Part shown: in pieces, positions 48,452 to 60,400 of the stretch
Layout: each line of letters opens with the position of its first letter
Numbering within the stretch: the first letter of the stretch is position 1
Assembly (NCBI GenBank): GCA_002189035.1
Contig: CM007990.1
Coordinates: forward strand, 496,001 to 560,000
Direction: 5' to 3'
Length of the DNA: 64,000 nucleotides
Source of the DNA: Utricularia gibba
Lineage: Eukaryota > Streptophyta > Magnoliopsida > Lamiales > Lentibulariaceae
The notes under the pieces: generated by a model
What the model saw: only the letters and a program-made list of their open reading frames with translations
Database searches by the model: none
Told to the model about the DNA's origin: nothing
Made by a program: the position numbers and the translations under genes

Positions 48452-50948
48452 ATGGAATGCTTAGAACCTTTGAAGAAGCTTTATAGAAGCGTCGAGGATG
48501 CATTCATCTCCGGACTGTATGGTGCAAGAAGTGGTATTACAAATTTGTTTTCGCTGTGCTTCATGTAGATGCGTCTTCTTGATGCTTATTAGTTGTTGTT
48601 ACTTGCAGAGTACATTTAAATGCGATAGGGACGCTCCTCCAAATGTCCGTTAACATGTTGATCGTTCAGGAGACGTCTAAGGAAGCAGACGCTTGGGGAA
48701 ATCAGCCTAAACTTGTGACCAAACTGATGGGGCTTGACGACTTTCCCACGGCAGAGAATGATAAGTCGGGTTATTCGCAGATTGCGTCGAGTTGCCATGA
48801 ACCAGAGAACAGATTTGCAGGAGGCACTGATCAGAATGCATTCGACGATGCCCATGATACATGGAAGCGATCATGGAAACCGTCACCATGTAAGGGGAAG
48901 CTTGGAGAGTCTGAAAGTGAGAAGAGGATGATGCATGTTGTTGGGCAGAAGTTCTCCAAAGCAAATAAGTTATCTACAGATGGAAAACTTTGTCAGTTAA
49001 AGCAATTTCAAGATGCAATGGGGTTTTGGGTTCCAGCAATGATGTATTCTTCAAGTGTATGCAAGAACCAGATTCAGTTTCTTCTGAGCAGCGTAAAAAT
49101 TGGTGGTCTGTTCCTTCTCCAGAGCATCGGCGGATCACTGTTCTTTATCCCTCGAGGATTTCCGACCACCGCAACTTTCTGCAAAAGGATGCGTTTTTAG
49201 GCCGAATTCCATCAGATAAATTCAGTACTGGTAGTTCCTGTTCTGCAATCTCGAGTGATTGCGAGATCCCCTCACAACCAACCCGGATAGTTGTTTTGAA
49301 ACCAAGAACTGGGAACGGAGATGGTGGGGGAGTTCCCACTGGTTCTCCAGATGTTGAACCAGGGGAACTGCCTTGTGATACACAGAATCAAGGGCCAGGG
49401 GAAAATACAGATATAACAAGAGAACGGGCACATGCATATGATAGCATGCTTAGCAGAGATGAAGCTTCGACTTCTTCATTTTGCAGCGTGGGTGAGGATA
49501 TCCCAACACCCAGTCAGATATCTTATTCCCCGAAGGTTTACCAGGAAGCAAAGAAACGTCTCTCTGTTAGGTGGGCTAGGATGACATCCAATGAGACATC
49601 CCAAGAGCCAAGATCGGATCTGAGAAGCACCAAGTCGTTGGGCGAGTTGCTTTCTCTTTCTGAAGCAACAGCGGCTGCAGTTCCTGGAGAAAATGATGGC
49701 TCGTATCCAGAAATGGAGGACCCAGAGGGCTCTGTAGTTCTTCAAACGGAAAATGCAGTTGAATCTCCAAGATATCTCGTGAGGTCAAAATCTGTTCCTG
49801 CAACATCCCCGGAGTTCGGAATAACCCTGGATTCGGGCATTTCAGTCGCGAAGCAGGGAATGCAACACAAGAAAGAAGCCAAGGGAAAAAGTGCGAAATC
49901 ATCCTTAAGGGGTTTGATTTCTAGTTTATTTCCCTTGAAAACCAGAAAATCAGGTATGGATAAAGCCTGCAATTCCATACCTGATGATGATGCCTCATCT
50001 TTTCCTGAGGAACCTTGCAAAACAAATGAATGTTGCACACTGAAGAAGCCTACCGTATCTGGAGGACATCTTCCAGAGTATCTAAAGCCTAGCTTGCAGG
50101 GTACATGTATTGTGCTTTACAGTGTTCTTCTACATTCTTGTTGATGATTTCTTTGTTCTGGTGTTAACATGAGTTCTTCAAACTCAGATGGCAAGACTTC
50201 CATCAGCTGGCTAGGGCCGAACCAACTTGGTAAATCACCAGCCATTGGAACCATTCCTCGCACCATATCAGGGGACGAGCCCTGCAGGTGCACGGTCACA
50301 TCTCCTCTTGCCGTAGAGTGCCCCAGTACTCGAATCAAGACGGAAGAATTGGATTGGGTTTCATATGCCAAATTACTGCTAACTGTTTCTGGTCTCCTAG
50401 AACCGAGCTTGTCCAGCTCTTATCCTGAAGGATGGTATTCACCTGAGACTCCATTGAACCCGCTGCTTCGAGATAAGTATATTGAAATGCAAGATAAGAA
50501 GGAGATGATACCCCAGGGAGCGAGAAGCCGAAGCCAATCAACCAGAGCTCTTGTTTTCGACTGCGTAAATGCAGCGTTGTTGGAAACGGCAGGCCCTTGG
50601 TTGGAATTGGGTCATTGCAACTCAGACAGGGATGGGTCGCTCCCATTAGGTGACAAGGTCTTGGCACTTCTGAACTCATGGTTCTCCAGAGAAGCTCTAC
50701 GGATGTCAAATGTGTGCGAGAACAGCGACAGTGTTCCTATGGAGATGGCGATGAAGGATGAGTTGATCAGTGGAAGGTGGACGGATCAGCTGAGAGTTGA
50801 GACAAGCATCATGAACAAGGATATCACAGGGACGTTGCTGGAGGATCTTGTGCATGAGGCTGTCGTTGACATGGCTTGTAGAGTTGAGCAAGACGGGGGC
50901 ATTCTCCTGAATGCATCCAAGCTTTGTCATTACAACCCTTTCCTGTAG
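48452..50948 (+). CDS. TRM/DUF4378 (LONGIFOLIA-like) protein, with one-base frameshift
   Basis: Three exons: 48452-48533, 48611-50100 and 50188-50948. The start is MECLEPLKKLYRSVEDAF. Family marks are WGNQPKLVTKLMGLDDFP (VARLMGL-type motif), QKFSKANKLSTDGKLCQLKQ, RITVLYPS, TRIVVLKPRTG, and a C-terminal DUF4378 block with ELDWVSYAKLLLTVSGLLEP, RALVFDCVNAALLE and LLEDLVHEAVVDM. TRM proteins bind TON1 and PP2A at microtubules and affect cell shape. The frame breaks at the G4 run 49020-49023; one more G joins QFQDAMGVLGSSNDVFFKCM. Coding bases sum to 2333, one short of a multiple of three, and 777 residues follow if corrected. The exon 1-2 junction (acceptor GCAGAG) is the least certain part. Confidence 0.85.
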
Positions 50949-51998
50949 GCAATTTTTTGTTGCCGCAGTGCAAATAATGGAATACAGATCAACTGGGGAA
51001 GGAATGCAGAAAGCAAGGAGATGAGCTTACTAAATCCCTGAGTACCAGGATGCAGGCCCAGGAGTAAAAGCCCACATTCCAGCCTCATTTCCACTGTTTC
51101 TAGGTTTGGGGTGATCTACCCTAATTTTCTGATCAGTTGGCAGCAATTTCGGGGGCAAGGGTGAATTTTCTTATAAGCGGCCGCCGTGTGAATCGGACGT
51201 TTAGGGTAAAGACGACGGCGGCCGTGAAAACTAAGTGTTCCAAGGATAAGGCCTTGGGATCAACGAACTAGGCGACGGAAGTGATCAGAGGGATGGTGGC
51301 CGGGAAGGCGGAGGCCACCCGGAACGCCGGGAAGAACGAGGCCGTCAAATTAATGACTGCAACTGAACTGCCCGGTCGGCTGGCTCGGACCGGGCCGGTT
51401 GGATGGATATTATTGTACGGGGCGGCGCATTTGGAAACATTCCGATGCTCACATTTTCGGTAACCGCGGTGGGATATTTTGCACGTGGGTAAAGCGTATA
51501 CCTAATCGTGCGACTTGGCAGCCACATCTTGAATCCGCTCCGAAACACCGAAGTCTTTCCATCTATCGTTGTCAGCATGATTGAGTTCAGTAAAAATCTT
51601 ATCTTGTCGCACCCGGAGAAGAAAGATTACTGGGTTGTGTTGTATATGGTTTTTCGAAGCTCTTTCCGAGCGACCCCGTCCATCTTGGTTGGCCGGCCGT
51701 TCTGTGAAGCCGGAAAGGGATGCCTTTCCGCGCGCTCCCCGGTTTGGAATGATGTGTGGTGGATACGGTAGCCCCTAGCGGATAAGGAGATACCGCATCG
51801 GAAGGGGAGAGGGGTGACCTGATTTGGGGTGCTTAATATCGAAGTTCTTCTTATTGGTTGAGGTCTGATCCAAGAGGGTCACACCCACATTGAACTAACT
51901 CTGTGATGTTTACTGGACTGCACCTAGAAGCTACAAATGAAGAGACAAATCCAGACCCTGATCTATTTTCCTCTCCATGTCCTCGTTACAGGGAACGA
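50949..51998. other. GC-rich stretch with no recognised gene
   Basis: The stretch 51170-51790 is clearly GC-richer than its surroundings, yet no frame on either strand gives a family I know. It may be a decayed gene or another kind of insertion. A 10-bp inverted repeat sits at 51178-51224. Confidence 0.35.
51178..51224. repeat. 10-bp perfect inverted repeat, GC-rich
   Basis: CGGCCGCCGT (51178-51187) and ACGGCGGCCG (51215-51224) are exact reverse complements separated by 27 bases. It could form a hairpin or be chance in GC-rich DNA. Confidence 0.8.
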
Positions 51999-52340
51999 TC
52001 ATGTGCTCCTCTTCTGTGGCTCCAGAGCTTTCACATTTCCCATTCTTCTGATGAAGTTTCTGGTACCAGTCACCGACGTAAAAGGGGGAGGCCCGAAGGG
52101 GCCCAACCACCCAAACACCTCCTGAGCTTGAGATTGGCAGAGGACGAGGTTTGCAGATGGTAGAAGTGTGTAGCGGGAGGGAAAGCCACTGCCCCTCTTG
52201 CAGTTGCTCTTCCTAGCAGCACTCCTCTCTTTCTTGTGAGCATTCTGATGGCCGCCCAAAGCCTGTGAGCTGCTGAACTTTCTGCAGCAGTATTGACAGT
52301 GAAAAGATTTCTGCTTTGCTATGCTCTGCCCTTCCTCCAT
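51999..52340 (-). CDS. Single-finger C2H2 zinc-finger protein (QALGGH type)
   Basis: A single-exon frame of 113 residues. It starts [20 protein letters not shown] and continues [20 protein letters not shown]. This is one plant C2H2 finger (C-x2-C-x12-H-x3-H) with the invariant QALGGH helix. The rest is Ser/Arg-rich, then [12 protein letters not shown]. No LxLxL or DLNxxP repression motif is visible in this frame, unlike many one-finger relatives of KNUCKLES or ZFP. It is a nuclear transcription regulator by family. Promoter and leader lie above 52340 on the minus strand. Confidence 0.8.
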   Translation of the reverse strand: MEEGQSIAKQKSFHCQYCCRKFSSSQALGGHQNAHKKERSAARKSNCKRGSGFPSRYTLLPSANLVLCQSQAQEVFGWLGPFGPPPFTSVTGTRNFIRRMGNVKALEPQKRST

Positions 52341-53832
52341 GGCTGCACCACCACCCTCTATGGAAGCAAAGCGTGAAAATCATCACAAAACGCAAAGAGA
52401 GACAGATAAATAGCAAGTACCTGAAAAGGTTGGTGGGAGGGAAGAAGAGGCTGCGGAAGCCATCAGTGAAAAGTGGTGGAGTCAAAGTAAAAAAAAAAAG
52501 AAAAAACTTTGGATCGATTAAAGAAAACTGTGAACTGAAAAGATGGATAAGTAGAAGGAGACTACATCAAGGAGATAAGGTATGGAGAAAGAGTCGCTGG
52601 ATTGTGCTGCATGGCAGACAAGAATGATTGGTGCGAAACAAACAGAGCAGAGGGCAAGTAGGGCAAGTTTAACATACGGATTGGGAGCAAGAATCTCATC
52701 GCGATCTCATCTACTCCTATCACTTTGTGGCATGCATTTGGAGGACCCTCTTGCTTTAGAATCAAATCCACAGACTTTTTGGTTCCAAAATTCTCCACTC
52801 AACTCACCCAAATACCACCCTTACTTTCACCTCCCCCAGAGTTTACAACATGATTCAATCTCCTTTGTTCCCTGAAACCTTTTTAGGGAAATGATTCTTG
52901 GCAGGTGACAAGAGTGTTCATGGGAGGAGTTGCACATTTTCCCATATGGGCATCCTTGCTTTGGTTTCAGAGTTAACCAGAACTGTATGGGGTGCAGTAA
53001 AAAAAGGAGAAAAGCAGACTACTGGGTGGTTCTGGTAAAAGAAGGGTACTGTTGTAGCAGAAGCAACTGAGATTTGGTCTAAAAAGATGAGGCTGTGAGT
53101 GAAAGTGGGATGTGAAAGGCTGCAGAATCTCCACCTCTCCTCTCCTTGTCAAGATGCTTTGTCCAAAACCATCTATCTACCCAGAGTCCAACACATACGG
53201 CTGTCGTGAAGGTGGAGACAAACCAATTATTATATTGCAATAAGAAATACAAAAAAAACCAACTTTTTTTCCCTATTAAATTGACTATTTTAGTGGTTTG
53301 AAATTACTTTATTAAAAGTAAAGTTTTGATAAGAAATGTTATCTCAAACAGGTTTTAGATAATTTTAAATTACTATCCACATTTGTGGAAAGTTAAAAAT
53401 GTTTTGTCTTAAATGTGTGTTTTGAATAGATTATGCTTCTGGAAACGTGTTTCAAAAATTGTTTTGTTATCAAATACGAGTAATTTTTATTTTGAAAAAT
53501 TAATTTTAATAAGACCAATTAAAGTTGAAATTGAGATAAGGTTTTTCCATTCCTTTAGTTAAGACTACTGACCAAAAAATCATATACAACCTAGTCATTT
53601 GAATTTAAATTCAAATAAATTAAATATTTTATATCCAATAAAAAAATCAGTCGAGGGTAATGTCGTCATTTATATGAAAAATCTGATCAATGGATGGATA
53701 AAATGGGCCTGGGCTGTTCAACAAGATGGCCCACTTTGGGCCCGACTAGCTAACTGGTCCGTTGCAGATTAGGGCGAAGGGGAAAACGGATTCGGAGGAA
53801 CCGCCTTGTTTTCTGCTCCGAGTGGAATCAGG
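52341..53832. other. Spacer with LSM5 promoter at its right end
   Basis: The stretch 52341-53200 holds the zinc-finger gene's upstream region and no recognised gene. From 53220 to 53650 it is AT-rich. Between 53704 and 53760 there are repeated TGGGCC/GGGCT/TGGCCCA/TGGGCCC site II-like motifs before LSM5. Confidence 0.45.
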
Positions 53833-54401
53833 ATGTCGAACAATGCATCCGAGCTGCTGCCTTCAGGTTCTTCTCAATACGATTTGATCCTTTTTACCTT
53901 GTTCGTGCGTGCTTCACAGGTTCGTTTTCTACGTTTTGATTCATATGTCAAAATGTTGTCAACAATCCAGAGTTGATCGATCGGTGCATCGGGTCGAAAG
54001 TGTGGGTCATCATGAAGGGAGACAAGGAGCTGGTTGGCACCCTCAAGGGCTTCGATACGTTCGTGAACTTGGTGCTTGAAGACGTCACTGAATAGTCTGT
54101 ACAGTCTTGTAGCTTTGGGTTTTTAATAGCCTTGTAGCCGTTGAGTTTTAACCATTGTCTTGTCGATCTCTGCAGTGAGATAACTTCGGAAGGGCGGCGC
54201 CTTACAAAGCTTGATCAGATTCTACTCAATGGGAATAACATTGCCATTGTGGGTACTTGAATCCATTGCTCCGTAATTCAAAATTTGTGATGTGAATGTG
54301 CTGGGATATTTGACTTGGCACTGATGATGGACTATTCTGCTTATAACGGATTGTGCTAATGGATGCAGCTTGTACCTGGAGGTTCTCCTGATCCTGAATG
54401 A
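53833..54401 (+). CDS. LSM5: U6 snRNA-associated Sm-like protein LSM5
   Basis: Four exons: 53833-53866, 53971-54094, 54176-54248 and 54369-54401. They total 264 bases (87 residues), in phase. The start is [20 protein letters not shown]. Sm1 is [20 protein letters not shown] with [14 protein letters not shown], Sm2 is [18 protein letters not shown], and the end is SPDPE. LSM5 is part of the LSM2-8 ring on U6 snRNA (splicing) and the LSM1-7 ring (cytoplasmic mRNA decapping). In Arabidopsis it is SAD1, linked to ABA and drought responses. It is only slightly different in length from the usual 88-94 residues. Confidence 0.95.
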
Positions 54402-55487
54402 TGAAATGATGGATTATGCACGAGTCTGATCATTCTAGGCTAGTTTTTGCAGCCTTTCGGCTCCTGTAATTTCTGTGTTTTCAGTTCACTCAAGTGTAGT
54501 GGAGTTAGGAAAACTAGGAAGAGCTTCTGCTGTGAAGTATCCTTCTGTGAAAAAGTTACTCGATCATGAGGATTCATATGTCATGTTCACGGAATTGCAC
54601 TTTAGTTGTTCCACGCTTGTCTAGAATCTGAATCCATCGACATGATCGGTTCTAACTCATTCATACTATGAGTTCTACCTGCAGTTCATATGCCCTGGCC
54701 CTGGATCTGGCCTCCCCCGGATCCTATCTGAACCATCACTTGTCACCATCGAACCTCCAATCTTGCCCAAGTCCTCACCTTTTATCCAGCCCAAACTCTG
54801 CTTCAATCGGTTCTTAAGATGTACAAGGGTGTGGCTTCACTGTCAACGAAAGGTTGTCAGCAGCATCCCCTTAGAGTCATCCTCAGTGGTCCTGAAGTCC
54901 ATTGCTACATCCTGTTTGGCAATGAAACAGAAGCTTAGCTGACACTGCGTTGGCAGCATTAATCAAGCATGGGAATGAAAACTAGGAATGTTTGTCCTTA
55001 TAATAGACTTAGCGAGCAGCTGCTAGAATTATATGCAGTCAGATGGCTGGAACAGCCTGTTTGAGAGTCACCTGTCTTAAATAAATTTTTACCTTGAGAT
55101 TTTCACCTTATGATGGATCATGAAACATCCATGCAATAGACCACCCCTTTCTTTTTATCTGTCTTCCCTCCACTCAAGGACCACATGAGTTTGTCTGTTC
55201 TTGTACAGCACAGAGATGTGCTGGTTGCCGACAATGCATATCCTCCCAGTTGAAGTGTAACGGCTCTAAAGAGATTCCTGTGATCCTGACTGGGATTCTT
55301 CCTCCCAGCGATGTGAGTATGACATGAAGCAGTACATTGCATTCATATGCGCCTTCATCACCCCAGCATGATGCATAGAGATGGGACGAGGCTGACTATA
55401 TAAGAACCCCAAGCTGGAGCTTTTCTCAGCATTCCTAAAAGGGGTTTGTGAATGATTCATAACAGATCAGAGGAGCCTTCAAGCACG
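54402..55487. other. Spacer after LSM5
   Basis: LSM5 3' untranslated region, then about 900 bases of mixed sequence with no credible reading frame. It includes the promoter of the next gene. Confidence 0.4.
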
Positions 55488-56260
55488 ATGCGTACTCGAG
55501 GTGAGAAACGGCTTCTCACCTGTTATTCGAATGATTCACCTTGCTGCGTGTATGTATGCTAATTCACTGAATCTGCTCTCAGATGAAGGCAAGTCAAGGA
55601 GGACGCTTAGAGTGGTGGAGGAAAGCGACCTGAACTGCTCAAGCTTGAACCTTTTGTGCTTCCTGAGAGGAAAAGACTGCAAGGCTTCATTCAACAGAAT
55701 GAAGAAGGAAAATGCCAAACACAGAGTTCTTCCGATCACTGATCTAACTCATTCAACAAACACAAAGATTCAGTACCTCGACAGGGATGAAAAGGTCAGG
55801 GGGAACAACCGAATGAATCCGATCTTGAGGATGAAGGAGCTGGTGAACACGACAACAGTAGCTAGGGGAGAAAGACGTCACACTAAAAAGGTACGCACAT
55901 GATGCATTCAAATAGATTTCCATACAGAAGGAATTCTTTGCAGGCAAGTAATGAAAGAAACTATTAATATGAAACACAGGTGCTGCATTCCAAGTCCAAA
56001 GCGGGTTTAAAGTCTACGCCAGGGAAAGAAGAATCTCCTAAGAGCAGTATGAAATGGGGCACGGACTCCTCCATGTACTCTGCAATATCTAATGAAATGG
56101 AGTTCACCTCCCGAGATGAATTTATTGGTCTAGGAGGAAACTGGATAACAACTGATTCCGAATGTAAGCATTCTTGGCATCATTTGATAGAACAACTTAC
56201 ACATGCTGATCTAATCCTAGATGTTCCTCTGTTGTACCAGATGTTGTGCTCGAGCTGTGA
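55488..56260 (+). CDS. Plant protein of unknown function ending GNWITTDSEYVVLEL
   Basis: Four exons: 55488-55500 (MRTR plus one base), 55583-55890, 55980-56163 and 56241-56260. They total 525 bases (174 residues), all in phase, which is good evidence for a real gene. The N-terminal half is basic (DEGKSRRTLRVVEESD, FNRMKKENAKHR, GERRHTKK). The C-terminal half has SPKSSMKWGTDSSMYS, then EFIGLGGNWITTDSEYVVLE followed by a final Leu. I have seen the GNWITTDSEFVVLEL-type ending in plant proteins of unknown function but cannot attach a role. There is no signal peptide or membrane helix. The strong conservation-like C-terminus suggests a short binding motif (inference). Confidence 0.65.
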
Positions 56261-56613
56261 AGGTTACTCAAGGCAGTATTGGAAGATAGAAGTAGCTAGA
56301 ATTCTTCATTTCACCTTTTTGTTGCCATATACAAATGCTCCACCAAACTTAGGAATAAAATCCTTCAAACTAAGGCAGGAGGAAAGGTTGCTTTTCATGT
56401 GTACTCGGGCAGGTCATTAATCATGGAACTAAACGAAACGCACTGATCCTAGAAAAAGGTACATCTTGACAGTTCGAATTCATGCTGAAGGAATAGAGGC
56501 TGGCAAAGCCATCAAAAAATTAAAGCTTCAGGTGAAGATTCCTGTACCGATCTCACAAAATTGCAAGAAAAGGTGAACTTGATGAATAAACTTACCACCA
56601 GGCATGATCTTCA

Positions 56614-57059
56614 TCAGTGAATGCATACGGTGATTTCGAGGAAGGGATATGGCTGATCTTCGTGTTCAGCATCCCCATCTGTCTCCTCTTCTTGGTGCCC
56701 TGAACCCTGAAAACGACAGAATTAACACCAATCGTCATAAAAAATGGCAACCAAAACGCATCACCGATTGATTAAAAAAAAAAAACTAATCAGATAAACT
56801 ACTTCTTCCTCAGCAGCCCCTGTTGCTCTTGCTCTCTGCAAATTATTTTCCCCACAACGTACTATCACGAAATTTACAGATTAAGCACTGAGGCATCCCT
56901 TAACATCACTTCTGCTTCCAAATGGCAAACGGCCACCGGCACTCGTAGGGTTTCCTTACAAACGGAGTTCAAGAACAAGGTTTCCAGAACGCCACCACCG
57001 CCCGCGGCCGGAGATCTTTCGCAGCTGAAAGCCCCATCTACCCAAAACGTCCTTTTCAT
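56614..57059 (-). CDS. Possible small spliced gene, unresolved
   Basis: Weak candidate. An ATG frame from 57059 gives MKRTFWVDGAFSCERSPAAG and on; GTAAGG is a possible donor near 56957. A fragment RARATGAAEEE lies between good splice signals at about 56805-56838. A last fragment, GSGHQEEETDGDAEHEDQ then PYPFLEITVCIH, ends with TGA at 56614-56616. The last two fragments join in frame, but I could not connect the first in phase. I do not recognise the protein. Confidence 0.25.
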
Positions 57060-57432
57060 GGGCCCAGACTACTCGCACAACAACCGGGGCCCAGACCAGT
57101 ATCTTAAATTTTGACTAAATAGGAATTAAAATTATTTAAATTTTGTTACTTTCTTTTAACTATAAATTTCGTTTTTAAATCTTATATTTCGCGGTTGTCG
57201 ATTCATGATTTCTAAGTTAGGGGTATATTTGTCTTTTAATCTCACAATTCATTGAAATCCGGCCGTACAAAAAATGAATATCATGGCATCAATGTACCGT
57301 ACAAAAATCCCCTTCCCGGGGTTGAACAAATCGGTGGAAGGCATCCACGGCGGTGGAACGGGCTGGTCTCCGGCGACTGGGAGGGGGATTCCGTCCGGGG
57401 AGCCTTCAAGACGCATGGCCCCGGGAATGTAT

Positions 57433-60400
57433 TCACAGCGTGACGTCCACTTTTACAGATGAATCAGTAAATACTATACCTTTGGTGTTCTCTGCTTTTG
57501 GGTGATCTTCAGTTTCAAACTTGAGTCGCACTTGCATCGTCCTCACAAAGATGACTTCTTCTATCGCCCTTTGGCTCACCAACAACGATCTGATCAGCAG
57601 ATCCCGCTTTGAGGCCCGCTTCGGCTCCAAGATGTCGCCTATCCTCTCGGCTTTCTTCTGCGGCGTGTTGAGATGTGAACCTTCCTTCTCTTGGAGTCTC
57701 AGATAAAGGGCAGCCTGGATGATTGCCTGGGATGAGGAAGATACAAAGATCAGAGCCACCAAGATTAGCAGGATTCAGGGATGAAGTGGTTTGCAGTGTG
57801 TGCAGCCACCTCGCTGGTTCCGGGGCTGATTTTGATGGTGCGCTGGATACGGAGTCTCCCATCTTGCACCTCCTCCAAGCTTCGTTTGTCTTGTTGGATG
57901 TCTTGTTTGGTTGATTCTTCTTGTTCGAACACGAGATTATCGAGTTCATCGTACCACTGTTGAGCAAGGCTTGCCTGAAGATGGATGGCACTCCAAATCA
58001 AGCAAGCAACTACACCAAGAGTGAAAATACTGAAGAAGGGAAAGCGTTCTCTTACCTTTTCTGAAGACTGCTCCTTGCTCTCTTCTCCCGAAACTTCAAT
58101 GGCAGCTCCTCTAACTTGACACCAGACAGACCCTTCTTTTGGATGCTCGACTAGAGAGCTGTCTTGAGGGATATCGACATTCAATTCTATGGTAACAATC
58201 CCTAGTAGGACAGCAAGATTCTGTTAAGTCAAGTCACTCTGAGGCAGCAACATTAAGATCACTGCAGTCATCCAGGCAATGATATGCTAACGCTAGAAAT
58301 GGTGGACATGGAAGAGGAAATATACCAGGCAATAATTTAAAGCATTGTGTATAATCAGCATCAGGGGTATCATAACTGTCAACAGAAGGAAGAAAATGAT
58401 GGTATAAGAGAACAGCAATCTGAAGTTAATACTCCATGCTCTTTCTTACTCACACAGAATATACTCTTTCCAGAGAGGATGTGAGCCAGTAAGGAAGCCC
58501 AAGAACTCCGAAGTTTGAAAATTGAAAGCTTTCTGGCGATGTAGATCCCTTCTTGAACTTAACTACGGCTTGCCCAACTTCAACAACGACTAATCAATGT
58601 TACATGGATACGAGTGCAACAGGAGGGTAAGCTACTGTGTAATAGCGTACCGGCATCGCAGAATATTATGTTGTCAAGATGTTTAGCAAAAGAAGATATG
58701 ACAGCTGCACATGGAATCTGTGTTTTTGGGTAACTCAAAGCAAGTTGATGGTGTAGCCAATCAGCAGGTATGCTGCTTAGTGGCATGCATTTATCCAGAA
58801 TCATCTGCTGACAAATCTCTGAAATCTTTGAAGATTCTTTCAGGAAAAAGACAAATCAGATGCTGAAGAGCAGGTGAGCATGATATACATAGGAAAGGAA
58901 CCTACCTTTAACAACTTCTTTAACAAAGCCGGCTTTCACATCTACAATCCATAGCAGCTCACAGCTACGAATAAAATACAAGTGAAGGATTAAAACGAAA
59001 AAACAACAATGTGAACGAGATAAAAATTATAAAATCAATAATAGATGTGTTCTACCTCTGATTGAGTACAAAGATTTCGTTGTTAGATGATTTCAGGATA
59101 TGCCAAGGAAGTGAAAATGATTCCAAATTTAACTCTTGAGATTTCAACCTCGGATTTCTTTTCCTCCAAATGTTACTGATGATTCGATTCCACCAACCCT
59201 TACTCTTAGTAGTATCACCATTTGGTTTGATGACAGTCTCCACAACTCTTCTTGACATGTCGGCTCTCCTAATAGCATGGTTCTGTTGTTGAATGAAAAG
59301 AAAAAAGTTCACCACGGGCATAACAGGCGCACAGGAAAGGAAAAACATCAGATCTACTAGATGTACCTCAGAATCCGCAAAATAGAGTATGTCCTCAGAA
59401 GCATCGTACAGAGAAGCAGCAGGTCTCATTAACTTAGCATTTTCAAATTCCCCATCCTCATATCCAGGAGAAGAACCGATCTGAAAAGATGCAAGACTTG
59501 TAATTAAAACATTTTCGGTCTGGCATAAGTTCACAAAGAAATCACAAAAACGAGGATGCACTTACAGCGTCTAAAAATTTACCATCCTTGTCAAGAGAAA
59601 TAATCCGATGATGATTAACGTCTGATATAAACAATCGATTTCCTGTCTCATCAATGGAAATGCATCCTGAAAATGTGTAACACAAGAATCAATCAGCTAG
59701 AATCCGAAAAAAGAATCCATTTTTCATCTTCCTAATATAGTGCAAAAAAAGGCTTAGAAACTCTATACCAGGGAAAGAAAAAAGCAAGCTGCGCATGGCT
59801 GAACAAACACTAGGTTCCTTGGTAAAGAGGGGTTTGACCCAACTGCCTTTCAAGACATCCACCCCGGCTCCTTTCATATTTTGCGTATTCAAGTCCTTAA
59901 TAGCTGCCATAACACAACAGACAACACGCAGATGTTTATGTCCAAAGTCCAGCTAGTGAGAAAACAATACAATTCCAGAAAAAAAAGCTCATGATTGCAT
60001 GGAAACTCTCAGAATCAAACAGCTTATAATGCCAACAGATTATCCAAATTTAGTATTCCACAAGGAGGGGAAACAAAAACGAAAGATTGATACCACGGTC
60101 AAGCAACTTGATATCATCACTGTCACCCGGGTAGACTGCATGTTTCTTCAAGCCATCAAATATCAAGTAGCAAGGTATGCTTTCCATCTATTGAAAAAAA
60201 AAAGAAAAAAATGACTACGAATATCAAAGATGATGGTAGAAAGAGCATATAAAATAACGAATATCAAATGATCGGTACTCCAGATGCCTTGAGACTGAAT
60301 ACCAAAACACAGAGCTTTACAATCAAAACTGAGCTAACAAGCATGAAGTACTCTACCTAGCTGGATATGAATGATTCCAAAGACAGTGCAATTCAAAACT

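Noticed and set aside
52582-52875. 97-codon plus-strand frame upstream of the zinc-finger gene
   Set aside because: It has no family resemblance and lies in the probable promoter of the minus-strand gene.
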